Positions 28,886 through 38,548 of a stretch of DNA of 64,000 nt are shown piece after piece. The notes below the pieces were generated by a model. The model searched no databases. It was not told the origin of the DNA and saw nothing but the letters and a program-made list of their open reading frames with translations. Origin of the DNA: a bacterium (lineage in GTDB: Bacteria > Pseudomonadota > Alphaproteobacteria > SP197); assembly GCA_028821455.1 (NCBI GenBank), contig JAPPGE010000023.1:1-64000 (forward strand). The letters are read 5' to 3'. The stretch's first letter is position 1. The number at the start of each line of letters is the position of its first letter. The position numbers were made by a program, and so were the translations under genes.

Positions 28886-30538
28886 TCATGGCTTGAGGAG
28901 GCTTGCGGCGGCGGCGCGGGATTCTTCGGTTATCTGGGCTCCGGCCAGCATGCGCGCCAGTTCCTCCCGGCGATCGTTGCCGGACAGCGTTCGCGCCCGT
29001 GCAACGGCCGTGTCGTCCCTGGAAAGAAGAATGTGGTGGTCGGCATGCGCCGCCACCTGGGGGGCATGGGTCACGACGAGAACCTGGGCACGCTGACCGA
29101 GACGGCGCAGCCGATCGCCGATTGCATCCGAGACCGCGCCACCCACGCCGCTGTCAATCTCGTCGAAGATGAGGGTGCCCGCCGGCTCGTCGCCCTGTCC
29201 GGCGACTCTCAGGGCGAGCATGAATCGCGACAACTCGCCCCCCGAGGCGATCCTGCCGAGCGGGCCGGGAGCGGCCCCGGGTGTCGTCACCACCGTGAAC
29301 TGCACGGTTTCCGCGCCATCGGCACCCCACGCATCGGTCTCCCGAGCATCGAGGCGGGTGGCAAAGACCGCATGGTCCATCCGCAGCGGCGCCAGTTCCG
29401 CCGTCACTGCCGCATCGAGGGAATGCGCCGCCTTCCGGCGGCGTTGTCCAAGAACATCGCAGGCACTCCGGAACACGTCCCGCAGGCGGACCTCATCTTC
29501 CCTGGCGGCAACCACCTCCGCCTCAAGATCCTCCAGCGCCGCAAGATCGCGAGCCAGGTTCTCCCGCACTTCAAGGAGTCCGGCCACCGTTGTCCGGTGG
29601 CGCCGTGCGGCGCTCTTCAGGGCGAACAGGCGTTCCTCGATCTCGTCGAGCCGGTCGGCTTCATTCTCGAGTCCCGCAGCCGCTCGCGCCAGAGCGGAGG
29701 AGGCTTCTGCAGTCTCGACCAGGGCGCGGTCGACAGCGCCAAGGGCATCATCGACGAGGCCGCCGGCGACGTCCCTGACCCGCACCAGAGCAGCGCTGGC
29801 GGTGGCGAGTCCTTCATCGACACTTCGCTCTCCGGCAAGCGCCTCTGCGGCGATGTCCATCGCTTCGGCCACGTTGCGGCTGTTGGCGAGCCTGGTTCGC
29901 GTGGCTGTGAGAACATCCTCCTCGTCCTCGCCGGGATCAAGCATCTCGAGGTCACGGAGGTCGCCGGCAAAGATGTCCGCTGTCTCCCATCGTCCGGTCT
30001 GGTCGGATTCGAGTCGCTCCAGCTTCTGTTTCGCCTGCTGCCATGCCGCAAAGGCCTGCCCGACCCCGTCGACGGCCTCCCGGTTGTCGGCGAAGGCATC
30101 GAGCAGCATCCGGTGGGTCGCAGGCCTCAACAATCCGCGCTGGTCCTGCTGACCATGGCACTCGACGATGTGATCGCCAATCTCCCTCAAAAGGGTCACG
30201 CCGATGACCTCGTCGTTGGCATGGGCCAGGCTGCGACCATCCACCCTGACCTGCCGACGTACGACGAGTTCCTCGTCGCATTCGATGCCCCGCTCTTCGA
30301 GCATGCCGATGATGGCGCTCTCCCGGCAGATGCGGAAGGTGGCCGTGACCGACGCCTTCTCGGCACCGGGCCGGATCATGGAAACATCGGCACGGCGGCC
30401 GATGACAAGCCCCAGTGCATCGAGAAGAATCGACTTGCCGGCTCCGGTTTCACCGGTGAGAACCGTCAGCCCATCGCCGAACTCGAGATCGATGCGTTCG
30501 ATGACCGCCAGGTTGCGGACGCTGAGCGAAGTCAGCAT
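28886..30538 (-). CDS. recN: DNA repair protein RecN
   Basis: RecN (550 residues) is an SMC-like ATPase in double-strand break repair. Walker A GETGAGKS is at 29-36. A long coiled-coil region with VAAREDEVRLRD and other heptads follows. The C-terminal ABC half contains the signature SGGELSRFMLALRV, Walker B LIFDEIDSGVGG and a switch His in VTHAPQVAAHADHHIL. It follows bamD by 51 bp in the same direction, the usual alphaproteobacterial order. Confidence 0.96.
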   Translation of the reverse strand: MLTSLSVRNLAVIERIDLEFGDGLTVLTGETGAGKSILLDALGLVIGRRADVSMIRPGAEKASVTATFRICRESAIIGMLEERGIECDEELVVRRQVRVDGRSLAHANDEVIGVTLLREIGDHIVECHGQQDQRGLLRPATHRMLLDAFADNREAVDGVGQAFAAWQQAKQKLERLESDQTGRWETADIFAGDLRDLEMLDPGEDEEDVLTATRTRLANSRNVAEAMDIAAEALAGERSVDEGLATASAALVRVRDVAGGLVDDALGAVDRALVETAEASSALARAAAGLENEADRLDEIEERLFALKSAARRHRTTVAGLLEVRENLARDLAALEDLEAEVVAAREDEVRLRDVFRSACDVLGQRRRKAAHSLDAAVTAELAPLRMDHAVFATRLDARETDAWGADGAETVQFTVVTTPGAAPGPLGRIASGGELSRFMLALRVAGQGDEPAGTLIFDEIDSGVGGAVSDAIGDRLRRLGQRAQVLVVTHAPQVAAHADHHILLSRDDTAVARARTLSGNDRREELARMLAGAQITEESRAAAASLLKP

Positions 30539-30589
30539 GACGGTGACCGGCTCACCTCATGCAGCTGTGCGGGGCCGGACATCGCCGCC

Positions 30590-31348
30590 TCAGGGAAGCA
30601 ACTGGTGCTGCGCCAGCAATGACCAGGCATCCTCGTACCAGACGCTGCCGGGATAGTTATGGGCAAGGACCGCCGCTGATTCACGCGCTTGGAGAATGAG
30701 TCCGAGCGCCAGGTATGTCTCCACGAGGCGGAACAGCGCCTCGGGGACATGGGATGTCGTCTGGTAGTGGTCGATGACCGTGCTGAACCGATTGACAGAC
30801 GCGATGTAGGCGCCGCGACGCTGGTACCAGCGGCCGATGTCCATCTCCTTGCCCGCGAGGTGGTCGAGGGTCAGCTCCAGCTTGAGGGTGGCATCGCGGC
30901 TGTAGGGCGAATCCGGGAAGAGTCGCAGCAGCTCGAGAAAGGCATCCCGCGACTTTTCAGCCATGCGCTGGTCGCGTTCCACGTCCGAGATGCGTTCATA
31001 GTAGCTCTGGGCAATGAGATAATAGGCGTAGACCGCGTTCTCGTTGCCCGGATGGGATTCGATGAAGCGGGAAGCGGAGGCGACTGCCGCCTCGAAATCG
31101 CCTTGCAGATAACTGGCATACGCGGACATGACCTGGGCATGCTTCGCCCATTGCGAGTAGGGGTGCTGTCGCTCGACTTCCTCGAATTCGGCCACCGCGA
31201 GGCTGCGTTCTCCAGCCTCGAGCAGATTGACCGCATTGTTGTAGATCTCCTCGACCGGTCTCTCCACGTACGTGTCCGGGTCATCCGTACCGCAGGCAGC
31301 CAGAGTCGCCATGATGACGAGAGCCAGAATCCCTCTTGCCGCAACCAT
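30590..31348 (-). CDS. bamD: Outer membrane assembly lipoprotein BamD
   Basis: BamD (about 252 residues) is a TPR lipoprotein of the BAM complex that inserts beta-barrels into the outer membrane. The signal peptide ends in the lipobox LAAC. Repeated TPR helices follow, for example YNNAVNLLEAGERSLAVAEFEEV and the HPGNENAVYAYYLIAQSYY region. The ATG at 31348 is preferred because AAGGG precedes it by about 7 nt; an ATG at 31354 lies inside that sequence. It is the first gene before recN. The lpxC gene that often precedes bamD is absent. Confidence 0.93.
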   Translation of the reverse strand: MVAARGILALVIMATLAACGTDDPDTYVERPVEEIYNNAVNLLEAGERSLAVAEFEEVERQHPYSQWAKHAQVMSAYASYLQGDFEAAVASASRFIESHPGNENAVYAYYLIAQSYYERISDVERDQRMAEKSRDAFLELLRLFPDSPYSRDATLKLELTLDHLAGKEMDIGRWYQRRGAYIASVNRFSTVIDHYQTTSHVPEALFRLVETYLALGLILQARESAAVLAHNYPGSVWYEDAWSLLAQHQLLP

Positions 31349-31605
31349 GCACATCCCTTTGCCTGCCTGCCTCACGATAGCACCCGACCGGGTCCGGTGC
31401 ATCCGTACGCAGCACCCGGTTCCCGATGGCGGGTCATGGCGCCATCCGGTGACGCCGGCTGGCCCCTGCCGGTGAAGTCGGTACGGAGATTCATGGCCCT
31501 TTCCCTTGCAGAGAGGCAGCACCATTGACATAGACGCGGGCGCATGGTGCGGCAAGGGCCGAGAGACTCCTTGCAACTGATCCGCTTCACGGTGAAGGTG
31601 CCGCC

Positions 31606-34077
31606 ATGCCTCGTTCCGAAATGCGCCTTTCCGCCGTTCTCGGTCCGACCAACACGGGCAAGACACACCTCGCCGTCGAACGCATGCTGGCGTACCGCAG
31701 CGGCATGATCGGCCTGCCGTTGCGGCTGCTGGCCAGGGAAATCTACGATCGCGTGGTCGCCAGCAAGGGCAGAGGTGCAACTGCGCTCGTCACCGGCGAG
31801 GAGCGCATCGTGCCCGAACGGGCCCGCTACTTCGTCTGCACCACGGAATCCATGCCGCTCGACATGGACGTCGAGTTTCTCGCGGTGGACGAGATCCAGC
31901 TCGCTGCCGATGCAGAGCGTGGTCACGTGTTCACCGACCGCCTCCTGAGAGCAAGGGGACGGGAGGAAACCATCCTGATGGGCGCTGCCACCATGCGTCC
32001 CGCCATTCGGGAACTCCTTCCCGATGTGCGACCGGTGGTCAGGCCGCGGTTCTCGGACCTCTCCTATGCAGGATCCACCCGCCTGGCACGTCTGCCGCCG
32101 CGCAGCGCCGTAGTCGCCTTCTCGATTCCCGATGTCTACGAAATCGCGGACATCCTGCGCCGCCAGCGCGGCGGATGTGCCGTGGTTCTCGGCGCTCTCT
32201 CCCCCAGGGCGCGCAATGCTCAGGTCGCCATGTACCAAGCCGGCGACGTCGAGCACATCGTCGCCACCGATGCCATCGGCATGGGCCTCAACATGGATGT
32301 CAACCATGTCGCCTTCGCCGCGCTGCGCAAGTTCGACGGCAGAAGGGTCAAGACCCTGGCGGCACACGAACTGGCACAGATCGCCGGACGCGCCGGGCGC
32401 CACACCAACGACGGCACCTTCGGTGTGACCGCCACGCTGGCGGGCATGGAACCGTCTCTCGTCCAGGCCATCGAAAACCACAGGTTCGACGACGTCGGCT
32501 CACTCATGTGGCGCAATCCGGATCTCGATTTCCGCAGCTGTCTCGCGCTCCTGAAGAGCCTGGAAGAGCGCCCGCGCAGCGCCTTTCTCGTGCGTGCCGG
32601 CGAAGCGGATGATCACCGGGCACTGGCTAGTCTCGTCCGCGATGCCGACATCACGCGCCTCGCCTCGCACCCCGAGGCGGTCCGCCTGCTGTGGGAGGTC
32701 TGCCGGGTACCTGACTACCGCAAGGTCATGCACGACCACCACGTGCGACTCCTCGCCCACATCTATCGCCATCTGGCCGGGCCGAAGATGCGGCTGCCCG
32801 AGGACTGGGTACATCGCAGCATCACCCGCCTCGACCGGACCGGCGGCGATATCGACCTGTTGATGAGCCGCATCGCCCACATCCGCACCTGGACCTACAT
32901 CTCCCATCGCTCGGACTGGGTGGAGGACCACGCCAGTCTGCGGGAAGAAGCCCGCGCCATCGAGAACCGCCTCTCCGATGCCCTTCACGAACAGCTCATC
33001 CAGCGCTTTGTCGACCGCCGCATGGCCTTGGTTGCCATGCGGCTGGGACAGGGCGAGGCACTAGACATCCATGTCGATGGCGACGGTCGCATCATGGTCG
33101 AGGGAGAAACGACGGATCGCCTGCAGGGATTCCGCCTGATGCGTCCGGCACGCACGGGCCGCGCGCTCGATCGGGTGCTCGCCGGCGAGACGCGCCGCAT
33201 CGCCGCCCGCGAAGTGGCAGGCCGCGTGGAGATGCTGGTGTCGGAGGACGGAGAGAACCTTGAGGTGGACAGCGCTCTGCTGGTGCGCTGGCGCGGCGAT
33301 CCTGTCGCCCGTCTTGCGACAGGCCGCTCGATTGTCGAGCCGGGGTTCACGGTCCTTGCCTCGGACATCCTGAGCGACACTGGCGCCCGGAGGGTCAGGG
33401 CAGTGATCGATCGATGGTTTGCCCGACGGCTCTCCGGAAGCCTGGAGCCGCTTCTCGCCCTCGCGCATGCCGGGTTCGAGGGAGCCGCGCGGGGCATCGC
33501 CTTCCAGCTCGTCGAGGGTCTCGGGGTCTCGACGGAACGCACCTGTCTTGACCTGGTCCGCGGTCTCGATGACGCCGACCGGCGCCGGCTGACCACCTTC
33601 GGGGTCCGTTTCGGCACCCGTGCGGTCTTCGTCAGGCCCATGATGTCGTCACCGGATCTCGCCTTGCGATCCATTCTGTGGGCCGTCGCCCACGACCACG
33701 GCACGGCACCGGGCGTCCCGTCGAAGGGCGAGGTCGCACTCACGGCAGATCCATCCCTTCCCGATTCCTTCTGGCACGCGATCGGCTATACGCAACTCGG
33801 CACCCGCGCCCTGCGTGTCGACATGGCCGAGAGACTGGCCGCCCGGATGCGCAAGCTGACACGACGCGGATGGGCCCCGGCGCCCGGCGACCTCGTCTCC
33901 TTGTCGGGATCGAGCCGCGAGGCGTTCGCCGGCATTGCCGAAGCCCTGGGGTTTCGTGTGCGCATCGTTGACGGCGACGTACTCCTCGCCCAGGTGCGAC
34001 GGCGGCCGAACAGGCCGGACCTGCCCGATCCCTCCTCGCCCTTCGTCGGCCTTGCAAAGATGAAGGTCGCCCGATGA
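31606..34077 (+). CDS. Suv3-like superfamily 2 RNA helicase
   Basis: This 823-residue protein resembles the mitochondrial degradosome helicase Suv3, found widely in Alphaproteobacteria. Motif I is GPTNTGKTHLA (13-23), motif II is VDEIQLA, and the C-terminal helicase half has TDAIGMGLNMDV and IAGRAGRH. The long C-terminal part contains Suv3-type helical segments and an extra acidic region with no clear domain. The gene overlaps the S4-domain gene by 4 bp. That S4 protein, the ferredoxin and CarD follow it, as in other members of the class. Confidence 0.9.
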   Translation: MPRSEMRLSAVLGPTNTGKTHLAVERMLAYRSGMIGLPLRLLAREIYDRVVASKGRGATALVTGEERIVPERARYFVCTTESMPLDMDVEFLAVDEIQLAADAERGHVFTDRLLRARGREETILMGAATMRPAIRELLPDVRPVVRPRFSDLSYAGSTRLARLPPRSAVVAFSIPDVYEIADILRRQRGGCAVVLGALSPRARNAQVAMYQAGDVEHIVATDAIGMGLNMDVNHVAFAALRKFDGRRVKTLAAHELAQIAGRAGRHTNDGTFGVTATLAGMEPSLVQAIENHRFDDVGSLMWRNPDLDFRSCLALLKSLEERPRSAFLVRAGEADDHRALASLVRDADITRLASHPEAVRLLWEVCRVPDYRKVMHDHHVRLLAHIYRHLAGPKMRLPEDWVHRSITRLDRTGGDIDLLMSRIAHIRTWTYISHRSDWVEDHASLREEARAIENRLSDALHEQLIQRFVDRRMALVAMRLGQGEALDIHVDGDGRIMVEGETTDRLQGFRLMRPARTGRALDRVLAGETRRIAAREVAGRVEMLVSEDGENLEVDSALLVRWRGDPVARLATGRSIVEPGFTVLASDILSDTGARRVRAVIDRWFARRLSGSLEPLLALAHAGFEGAARGIAFQLVEGLGVSTERTCLDLVRGLDDADRRRLTTFGVRFGTRAVFVRPMMSSPDLALRSILWAVAHDHGTAPGVPSKGEVALTADPSLPDSFWHAIGYTQLGTRALRVDMAERLAARMRKLTRRGWAPAPGDLVSLSGSSREAFAGIAEALGFRVRIVDGDVLLAQVRRRPNRPDLPDPSSPFVGLAKMKVAR

Positions 34078-34355
34078 ACACCGTCGCCATGCGCATCGAC
34101 AGGTGGCTGTGGCATGCCCGGTTCTTCAAGACCAGGTCCATGGCAACGCAACTCGTGGCGAGCGGCCGCCTGCGGCTCAACCGGCGGCGGGTCACCAAGT
34201 CCCACGGCACACTCCATCCGGGTGACATCCTCACCTTCCCGCAGAATCGCCGCGTGCGTGTCATTCGGGTTATCGCCATGTCGACCCGGCGGGGACCCGC
34301 CCGGGAGGCCGCGGGCCTTTACGAGGACCTGACACCGACCGATTGTCCAACTTGA
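34074..34355 (+). CDS. S4-domain RNA-binding protein (HslR/Hsp15-like)
   Basis: This 93-residue protein has an S4 RNA-binding domain starting at MRIDRWLWHARFFKTRSMA, which matches the DKWLWAARFFKTRS core of Hsp15. Hsp15 binds 50S subunits carrying stalled nascent chains. The start codon overlaps the helicase stop (ATGA), indicating coupling. Confidence 0.92.
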   Translation: MNTVAMRIDRWLWHARFFKTRSMATQLVASGRLRLNRRRVTKSHGTLHPGDILTFPQNRRVRVIRVIAMSTRRGPAREAAGLYEDLTPTDCPT

Positions 34356-34392
34356 CCGCGGTGGAGTCTTTCTGCCATGACGCATCCTCAAG

Positions 34393-34872
34393 ATGTTCGC
34401 CCGGATCAGAAAACTCCTCGATATGGGTGCGTCCGACACGTCCCCGTCGCCGTCACCTGAAGAAGAGCTGCGCATGGCATCGGCCTGCATCCTCGTCGAG
34501 GCGGCACTGGTCGACGGCCACGTCGATGAACGCGAGATGCAGCACATTCACGACGTGCTCCAAGATCACTTCGGTCTCGACACCGGTGAAGTGCAGATCC
34601 TTGTCGACGAGGCCACGCGGATTGCCGGAGATGCGGTGTGCTGGCACCGGTTCACGAGGGTTCTCAAGGCAGAGTTCGATGCCGCGGAGCGGTTGAGCAT
34701 GATGCAGCGGCTGTGGCAGGTGGTTCTCGCCGACGGCGAACTCCACGCGTATGAGGATTCGCTGGTGCGCAGAATCGCCGGTCTGCTGCACATCGATGAT
34801 GGCGACCGGGCGCTGGCAAAGAAACGCGCCCAGGCATGCCTGGCGCGAATGGAGCCATCTCCTCCCACTTGA
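34393..34872 (+). CDS. TerB-like (DjlA N-terminal-type) helical protein
   Basis: This 159-residue soluble protein has a TerB fold. [19 protein letters not shown] and [18 protein letters not shown] are the two EF-like acidic helix pairs of the family. The domain is found in tellurite resistance and co-chaperone proteins and may bind metal through the conserved Asp and Glu. Its role here is unknown. It lies between the S4 protein and the ferredoxin on the same strand. Confidence 0.82.
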   Translation: MFARIRKLLDMGASDTSPSPSPEEELRMASACILVEAALVDGHVDEREMQHIHDVLQDHFGLDTGEVQILVDEATRIAGDAVCWHRFTRVLKAEFDAAERLSMMQRLWQVVLADGELHAYEDSLVRRIAGLLHIDDGDRALAKKRAQACLARMEPSPPT

Positions 34873-34949
34873 CGGTCGACCTGGAAGTCCCAGATAACCA
34901 TGACGACCCGACCGACACCTTCACATCTCTTCAGGGCGTGGAGACCTTC

Positions 34950-35282
34950 ATGACCTACATCGTTGTTGAGTCCTGCATACGGTGCAAACTGACCGACTGC
35001 GTCGAGGTCTGTCCCGTGGACTGCTTCTACGAAGGCGAGAACATGCTGGTGATCCACCCGGACGAGTGCATCGACTGCGGGGTGTGTGAGCCCGAATGCC
35101 CTGTCGACGCGATCAAGCCGGACACCGACCCCGGTCTCGAGGAGTGGCTGGAGATCAACAGGGAGTACGCGGAAGTCTGGCCCAACATCACCCGCCAGAA
35201 GGATCACCCTGCGGATTCCGACGAATGGCGCGACGTGAAGGACAAGAAGAAGTTCTTCAGCCCCAACCCGGGTGACGGTTGA
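34950..35282 (+). CDS. fdxA: 7Fe ferredoxin
   Basis: This 110-residue ferredoxin carries one [3Fe-4S] and one [4Fe-4S] cluster. The first motif, [18 protein letters not shown], has the spacing typical of the FdxA class. The second, [16 protein letters not shown], is a full CxxCxxCxxxCP motif. The C-terminal [19 protein letters not shown] extension is typical of alphaproteobacterial FdxA. The ATG at 34950 starts the family sequence MTYIVVESC, and longer in-frame starts are out of family. Confidence 0.95.
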   Translation: MTYIVVESCIRCKLTDCVEVCPVDCFYEGENMLVIHPDECIDCGVCEPECPVDAIKPDTDPGLEEWLEINREYAEVWPNITRQKDHPADSDEWRDVKDKKKFFSPNPGDG

Positions 35283-35333
35283 GGGTTCTCTCGACTCCGG
35301 TTCACTCATGTGCAGGTTGTGTCACCCGGGTGT

Positions 35334-35351
35334 GCGCCCGGTACCGGGCGC
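35334..35351. other. Perfect 18-bp palindrome after fdxA
   Basis: GCGCCCGGTACCGGGCGC is its own reverse complement. It lies 52 nt past the ferredoxin stop and between two convergent genes. It could act as a hairpin terminator in both directions or as a regulator site; no T-run follows. Confidence 0.6.
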
Positions 35352-35500
35352 GCCTCGCGTCGCCTGATGGGCGTCGGCACCTGAGCCCGTCACGTCCCGT
35401 GATCCATGAACAGATCAACACGGGCAGTCATGCGTTTGCTGCAACTTCGGGTTTCACACCATTCCGGGGGGAGGTTTGCGGCAAAGCTCTCGAACGTGCG

Positions 35501-36361
35501 TCAAGGCACATTGCGCGCAAGGTCCTCGAACCACTCCGGAACATTCCGCGGGTCGCCGTCGGCAACCCGCACCAAGCCATCGAAGTGCCGAGCCAGGCTG
35601 CGCACGCGTTCCGCCTGGCGAAAGGCGAGCGTCACGGAGCCAACGTAGACCACGCCGAGCAGCGGGCCGAATACGGTCATCGGTGCAGAGAAAATCTGGT
35701 GCGCGTCATGAATGAAAATGCGCAAGGTGGGGTAAAGGTGCTCGCAGACGTGCGCCATGCGCTCGAGTTGCGATCTGCGCACCGCAGCCTCAAGCCCGGA
35801 CCAGTAGCCCTCGCCACGCGCAAAGCTCTCGATTTCGTGACGCGGCAACGCAATTTCATAGTCGGACATGTTCTGTCGCATCCAGTCCATCCTGGCCTCC
35901 ATCGCCGCAATGGCCTGCCCCGGCGTCTTGCCAAGATGGGCGTGATACTCCCACTGAAGCACCTCGCGGGTCTTGAGCAGCTCGGGCAACGATGTGGGAA
36001 CGTGCCGAATCTTGTATCCCGCTGCTTCCCGGTGCCATTCAAGAAGCCTATCATCGGATGATGTGCGAGCGGCGGCTTCCACCCGTATCCCGTCTTCCAC
36101 GACGTCGCCCGGCCGTTCCATGCGTTCGGTCAGCGCGGAGAGCCAATCCAGACTGACACCGAGTGCCGATGCGCAATTCGCCGCGAGGTGGACGCTGGGC
36201 AGCTGCACACTACCTTCGGCCAGGATCTTTCCGATGGTCGATCGCTGGGCGCCGGTGGCGGTGGCAAGGGCACTTCGATTCATGCCGGCGCTCTCCATGG
36301 CGGCCAGCATTCGTTGCCGAATCTGCACGGCGCGTTCACGTTTGTCCATTATATTATCCAT
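35501..36361 (-). CDS. XRE-family transcriptional regulator with DUF5753-like C-terminus
   Basis: This 286-residue protein has an N-terminal helix-turn-helix of the XRE class (about 15-75), with RSALATATGAQRSTIGKIL as the recognition region. The C-terminal part has a YWSGLEAAVRRSQLERMAHVCE segment that resembles the DUF5753 ligand-binding regions of actinobacterial XRE regulators, but this is weak. A second ATG at 36349 is possible. The gene interrupts the usual fdxA-carD neighbourhood and is divergent from the DUF2061 gene, sharing an AT-rich intergenic region. Confidence 0.75.
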   Translation of the reverse strand: MDNIMDKRERAVQIRQRMLAAMESAGMNRSALATATGAQRSTIGKILAEGSVQLPSVHLAANCASALGVSLDWLSALTERMERPGDVVEDGIRVEAAARTSSDDRLLEWHREAAGYKIRHVPTSLPELLKTREVLQWEYHAHLGKTPGQAIAAMEARMDWMRQNMSDYEIALPRHEIESFARGEGYWSGLEAAVRRSQLERMAHVCEHLYPTLRIFIHDAHQIFSAPMTVFGPLLGVVYVGSVTLAFRQAERVRSLARHFDGLVRVADGDPRNVPEWFEDLARNVP

Positions 36362-36471
36362 GATGTATTAAATTCTCTAGACAATAGTTTTATGTAGGTA
36401 ATTTGCCTAATTCAACATGCGTTTTCGCTTTCCTATCTTTGCAATGTATCGGGTGCGAAGGGAGCACGAGG

Positions 36472-36900
36472 TTGGATACGAGGCGGCGAACGCTGGTCAA
36501 GGCGGCGGTCTGGCAGCTGCTGGGCTTCGCTACCATGACGTTGACCGGCTGGATGTTCACTGGTTCCGCGACTCAAGGCGGTGCGATCGCCGTCACGGGA
36601 ACGCTCTGCGGCTTTGTCACCTACGTCATCTATGAACGTGTCTGGTCCCGGATACGCTGGGGGCAACTCGGCACGCATGACGAGGACGGAAGCTTCCTCG
36701 GGGAGCGCCTTGCGACCCGTCTCGGCGCCAACCTGAACGTGCGGAAGCGTAAGAGCCGACTGGTCACGCCTCAGTCGTTCTCCGCTTCCGGGGCCGTTCC
36801 CGGGTCGGCATCTGGCACGGAAAGTCGGATTGCGGGCATGTCAACGCGCACGCCATCGTCCCGGTTTGCTGCCGAGTCCGGCATGATGAGCGGTTCCTGA
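36472..36900 (+). CDS. DUF2061 membrane protein
   Basis: The product is about 142 residues long. Its first 60 residues match DUF2061: RRTLVKAAVWQLLGFATMT, then GWMFTGSATQGG and a YVIYERVWSRIRWG end, forming two transmembrane helices. The rest is a polar tail of low complexity. A TTG at 36472 is preferred because GGAGCACGAGG precedes it. The ATG at 36403 lacks a Shine-Dalgarno sequence, and the start is uncertain. DUF2061 has no known biochemical role. Confidence 0.7.
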   Translation: MDTRRRTLVKAAVWQLLGFATMTLTGWMFTGSATQGGAIAVTGTLCGFVTYVIYERVWSRIRWGQLGTHDEDGSFLGERLATRLGANLNVRKRKSRLVTPQSFSASGAVPGSASGTESRIAGMSTRTPSSRFAAESGMMSGS

Positions 36901-37156
36901 TCCGCTCGCGACCGCATGCTGCGAGTGAGCCTGCAGCCGCTCGCTTCAACGCAAACGTCTCATGAAGGGTCTTCCCTTCAGGCCGTCATTCTGCTAGATT
37001 CGCGGCTCCCACACCCCGGGACCGGTGGCAAGGCCTTGGTGTCGTCCCGGCAGTCGGGATCACTGATGACAGAGTGCGGTGTCGGCGCCGTGATGTCGTG
37101 CGCGGTCCCCGGGGCAATGATCAAGCAAGAAGAAAGGGTCAGCAGGTTACCCGACA

Positions 37157-37657
37157 ATGACAAGTGAACAGCTCAATCTCAAACCCGGTGATCACGTTGT
37201 TTATCCGACACATGGTCTCGGCAAGGTCGAAAAGGTGGAAACCCAGACGATCGGCGGGGCCTGCCTCGAAATGGTGGTCGTCAACTTCGAGCAGGACAAG
37301 ATGATCCTGCACGTCCCCATCGCCAAGCTCTCCTCTTCGGGCATGCGCAAGCTCTCTTCAAGGGATATCATGAAGAGCGCGCTCACCACCTTGAAGGGAC
37401 GGGCCCGCAAACAGCGATCCATGTGGAGCAGACGTGCCCAGGAGTACGAGGCCAAGATCAATTCTGGTGACCCTGTCTCCATCGCCGAGGTCGTACGCGA
37501 CCTCTACGTCAGGGTTGGCGAGCCCGAGCAATCCTACAGTGAACGGCAACTCTACGAAGCCGCGCTCGATCGACTGTCGCGCGAGTTGGCGGCAGTCGAG
37601 GGCGTCAAGCAGGATCAGGCGGAAGGCAAGATCGAGAAATCCCTGCGGGCCGCCTGA
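37157..37657 (+). CDS. carD: CarD-family transcriptional regulator
   Basis: CarD (166 residues) binds the RNA polymerase beta subunit and stabilises promoter open complexes, especially at rRNA genes. The RNA-polymerase-interacting domain begins LKPGDHVVYPTHGLGKVEKVE. The C-terminal DNA-binding helices contain DIMKSALTTLKGRARKQR and the Trp-containing basic segment QRSMWSRRAQEYEAKI. It lies in its normal alphaproteobacterial context, after the ferredoxin, although two extra genes have intervened. Confidence 0.95.
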   Translation: MTSEQLNLKPGDHVVYPTHGLGKVEKVETQTIGGACLEMVVVNFEQDKMILHVPIAKLSSSGMRKLSSRDIMKSALTTLKGRARKQRSMWSRRAQEYEAKINSGDPVSIAEVVRDLYVRVGEPEQSYSERQLYEAALDRLSRELAAVEGVKQDQAEGKIEKSLRAA

Positions 37658-37702
37658 TTACCTCTTCTCTTTGTGTGCCTTCGGTCCTCATCGGAGGATC
37701 TC

Positions 37703-38530
37703 ATGAACACGCCACGCAAGAGAGAGGCGGCTTTTGCACTCGATCCCGACCGGTTCGCCGTCTTCGGAAGCTGGCGGCGCATCTGGGCCGTCGCATCGAT
37801 CAACGGCCGGCGCAAGGATCTCGTTGCCCTGCATGACATCCTCGTCGATCGGTTCCGGTTCGGTGATCGTCTCGTCTATCTGGGCAACTACCTTGGAGAT
37901 GGCGAGGATCCCGCCGGCACGCTTGATGAACTGATTGCCTTTCGCCGGGCAATTCTCGCCATGCGCGGCATGGCGCCCGGGGACATCGTGTTTCTTCGCG
38001 GCAGTCAGGAAGAAATGTGGCACAGGCTCCAGCAACTTCACCTGGCGGTCGACGCTCCCGGCGTGCTTGCCTGGATGCTGGATCATGGAATCTCGGGCGC
38101 CATCGAATCCTACGGGCACTCTGCCGATCAGGGGCTGCAGGCTGCCAGTCGCGGAACCCAGGCCCTGATGACCTGGACCACCAGGCTGAGAGAAGCCATG
38201 CACCGTCGACCGGGGCATGACGCGCTGATGAGTCATCTCAAGCGGGCCTGCCTGACCGCCGACCGAACGCTGTTGTTCGTGCACGCCGGACTCGATCCCG
38301 GGCGGCCTCTCGAGATCCAGTCCGATGCCTTCTGGTGGAATCCGGGAGGATTCCATGCCTTGAGCAAGCCCTACGGCAACATCCGCTACGTGGTCCGCGG
38401 CTTCGATCCCGACCAGCGTGGCGTCGACATCGGCGACTACCGGGCGTCGCTCGATGGCGGAACGCAACGCAGCCTGGTGGCAGGCTGTTTCGACAGTCAG
38501 GCGCGCCTCGTTGACCGAATCGACATGTGA
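37703..38530 (+). CDS. Degenerate metallophosphoesterase (predicted pseudo-phosphatase)
   Basis: This protein has 275 residues and the overall layout of a calcineurin-like serine/threonine phosphatase. The catalytic motifs are altered. The first, GDIHG, reads SINGR. The second, GDxxDRG, reads GNYLGDG. The third, GNHE, reads RGSQE. Only the late VHAG motif (LLFVHAGLDP) is kept. Metal binding is therefore unlikely, so the protein probably binds rather than hydrolyses a ligand. The ATG at 37703 follows GGAGG by 6 nt. It sits 45 bp after carD on the same strand. Confidence 0.8.
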   Translation: MNTPRKREAAFALDPDRFAVFGSWRRIWAVASINGRRKDLVALHDILVDRFRFGDRLVYLGNYLGDGEDPAGTLDELIAFRRAILAMRGMAPGDIVFLRGSQEEMWHRLQQLHLAVDAPGVLAWMLDHGISGAIESYGHSADQGLQAASRGTQALMTWTTRLREAMHRRPGHDALMSHLKRACLTADRTLLFVHAGLDPGRPLEIQSDAFWWNPGGFHALSKPYGNIRYVVRGFDPDQRGVDIGDYRASLDGGTQRSLVAGCFDSQARLVDRIDM

Positions 38531-38548
38531 CCGGCAAGGACAAGGAAC

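Noticed and set aside
31372-32481. Long minus-strand open frame opposite the helicase gene
   Set aside because: It is an antisense shadow of a high-GC gene; it lacks any domain and its product is Gly/Arg/Ala-rich.
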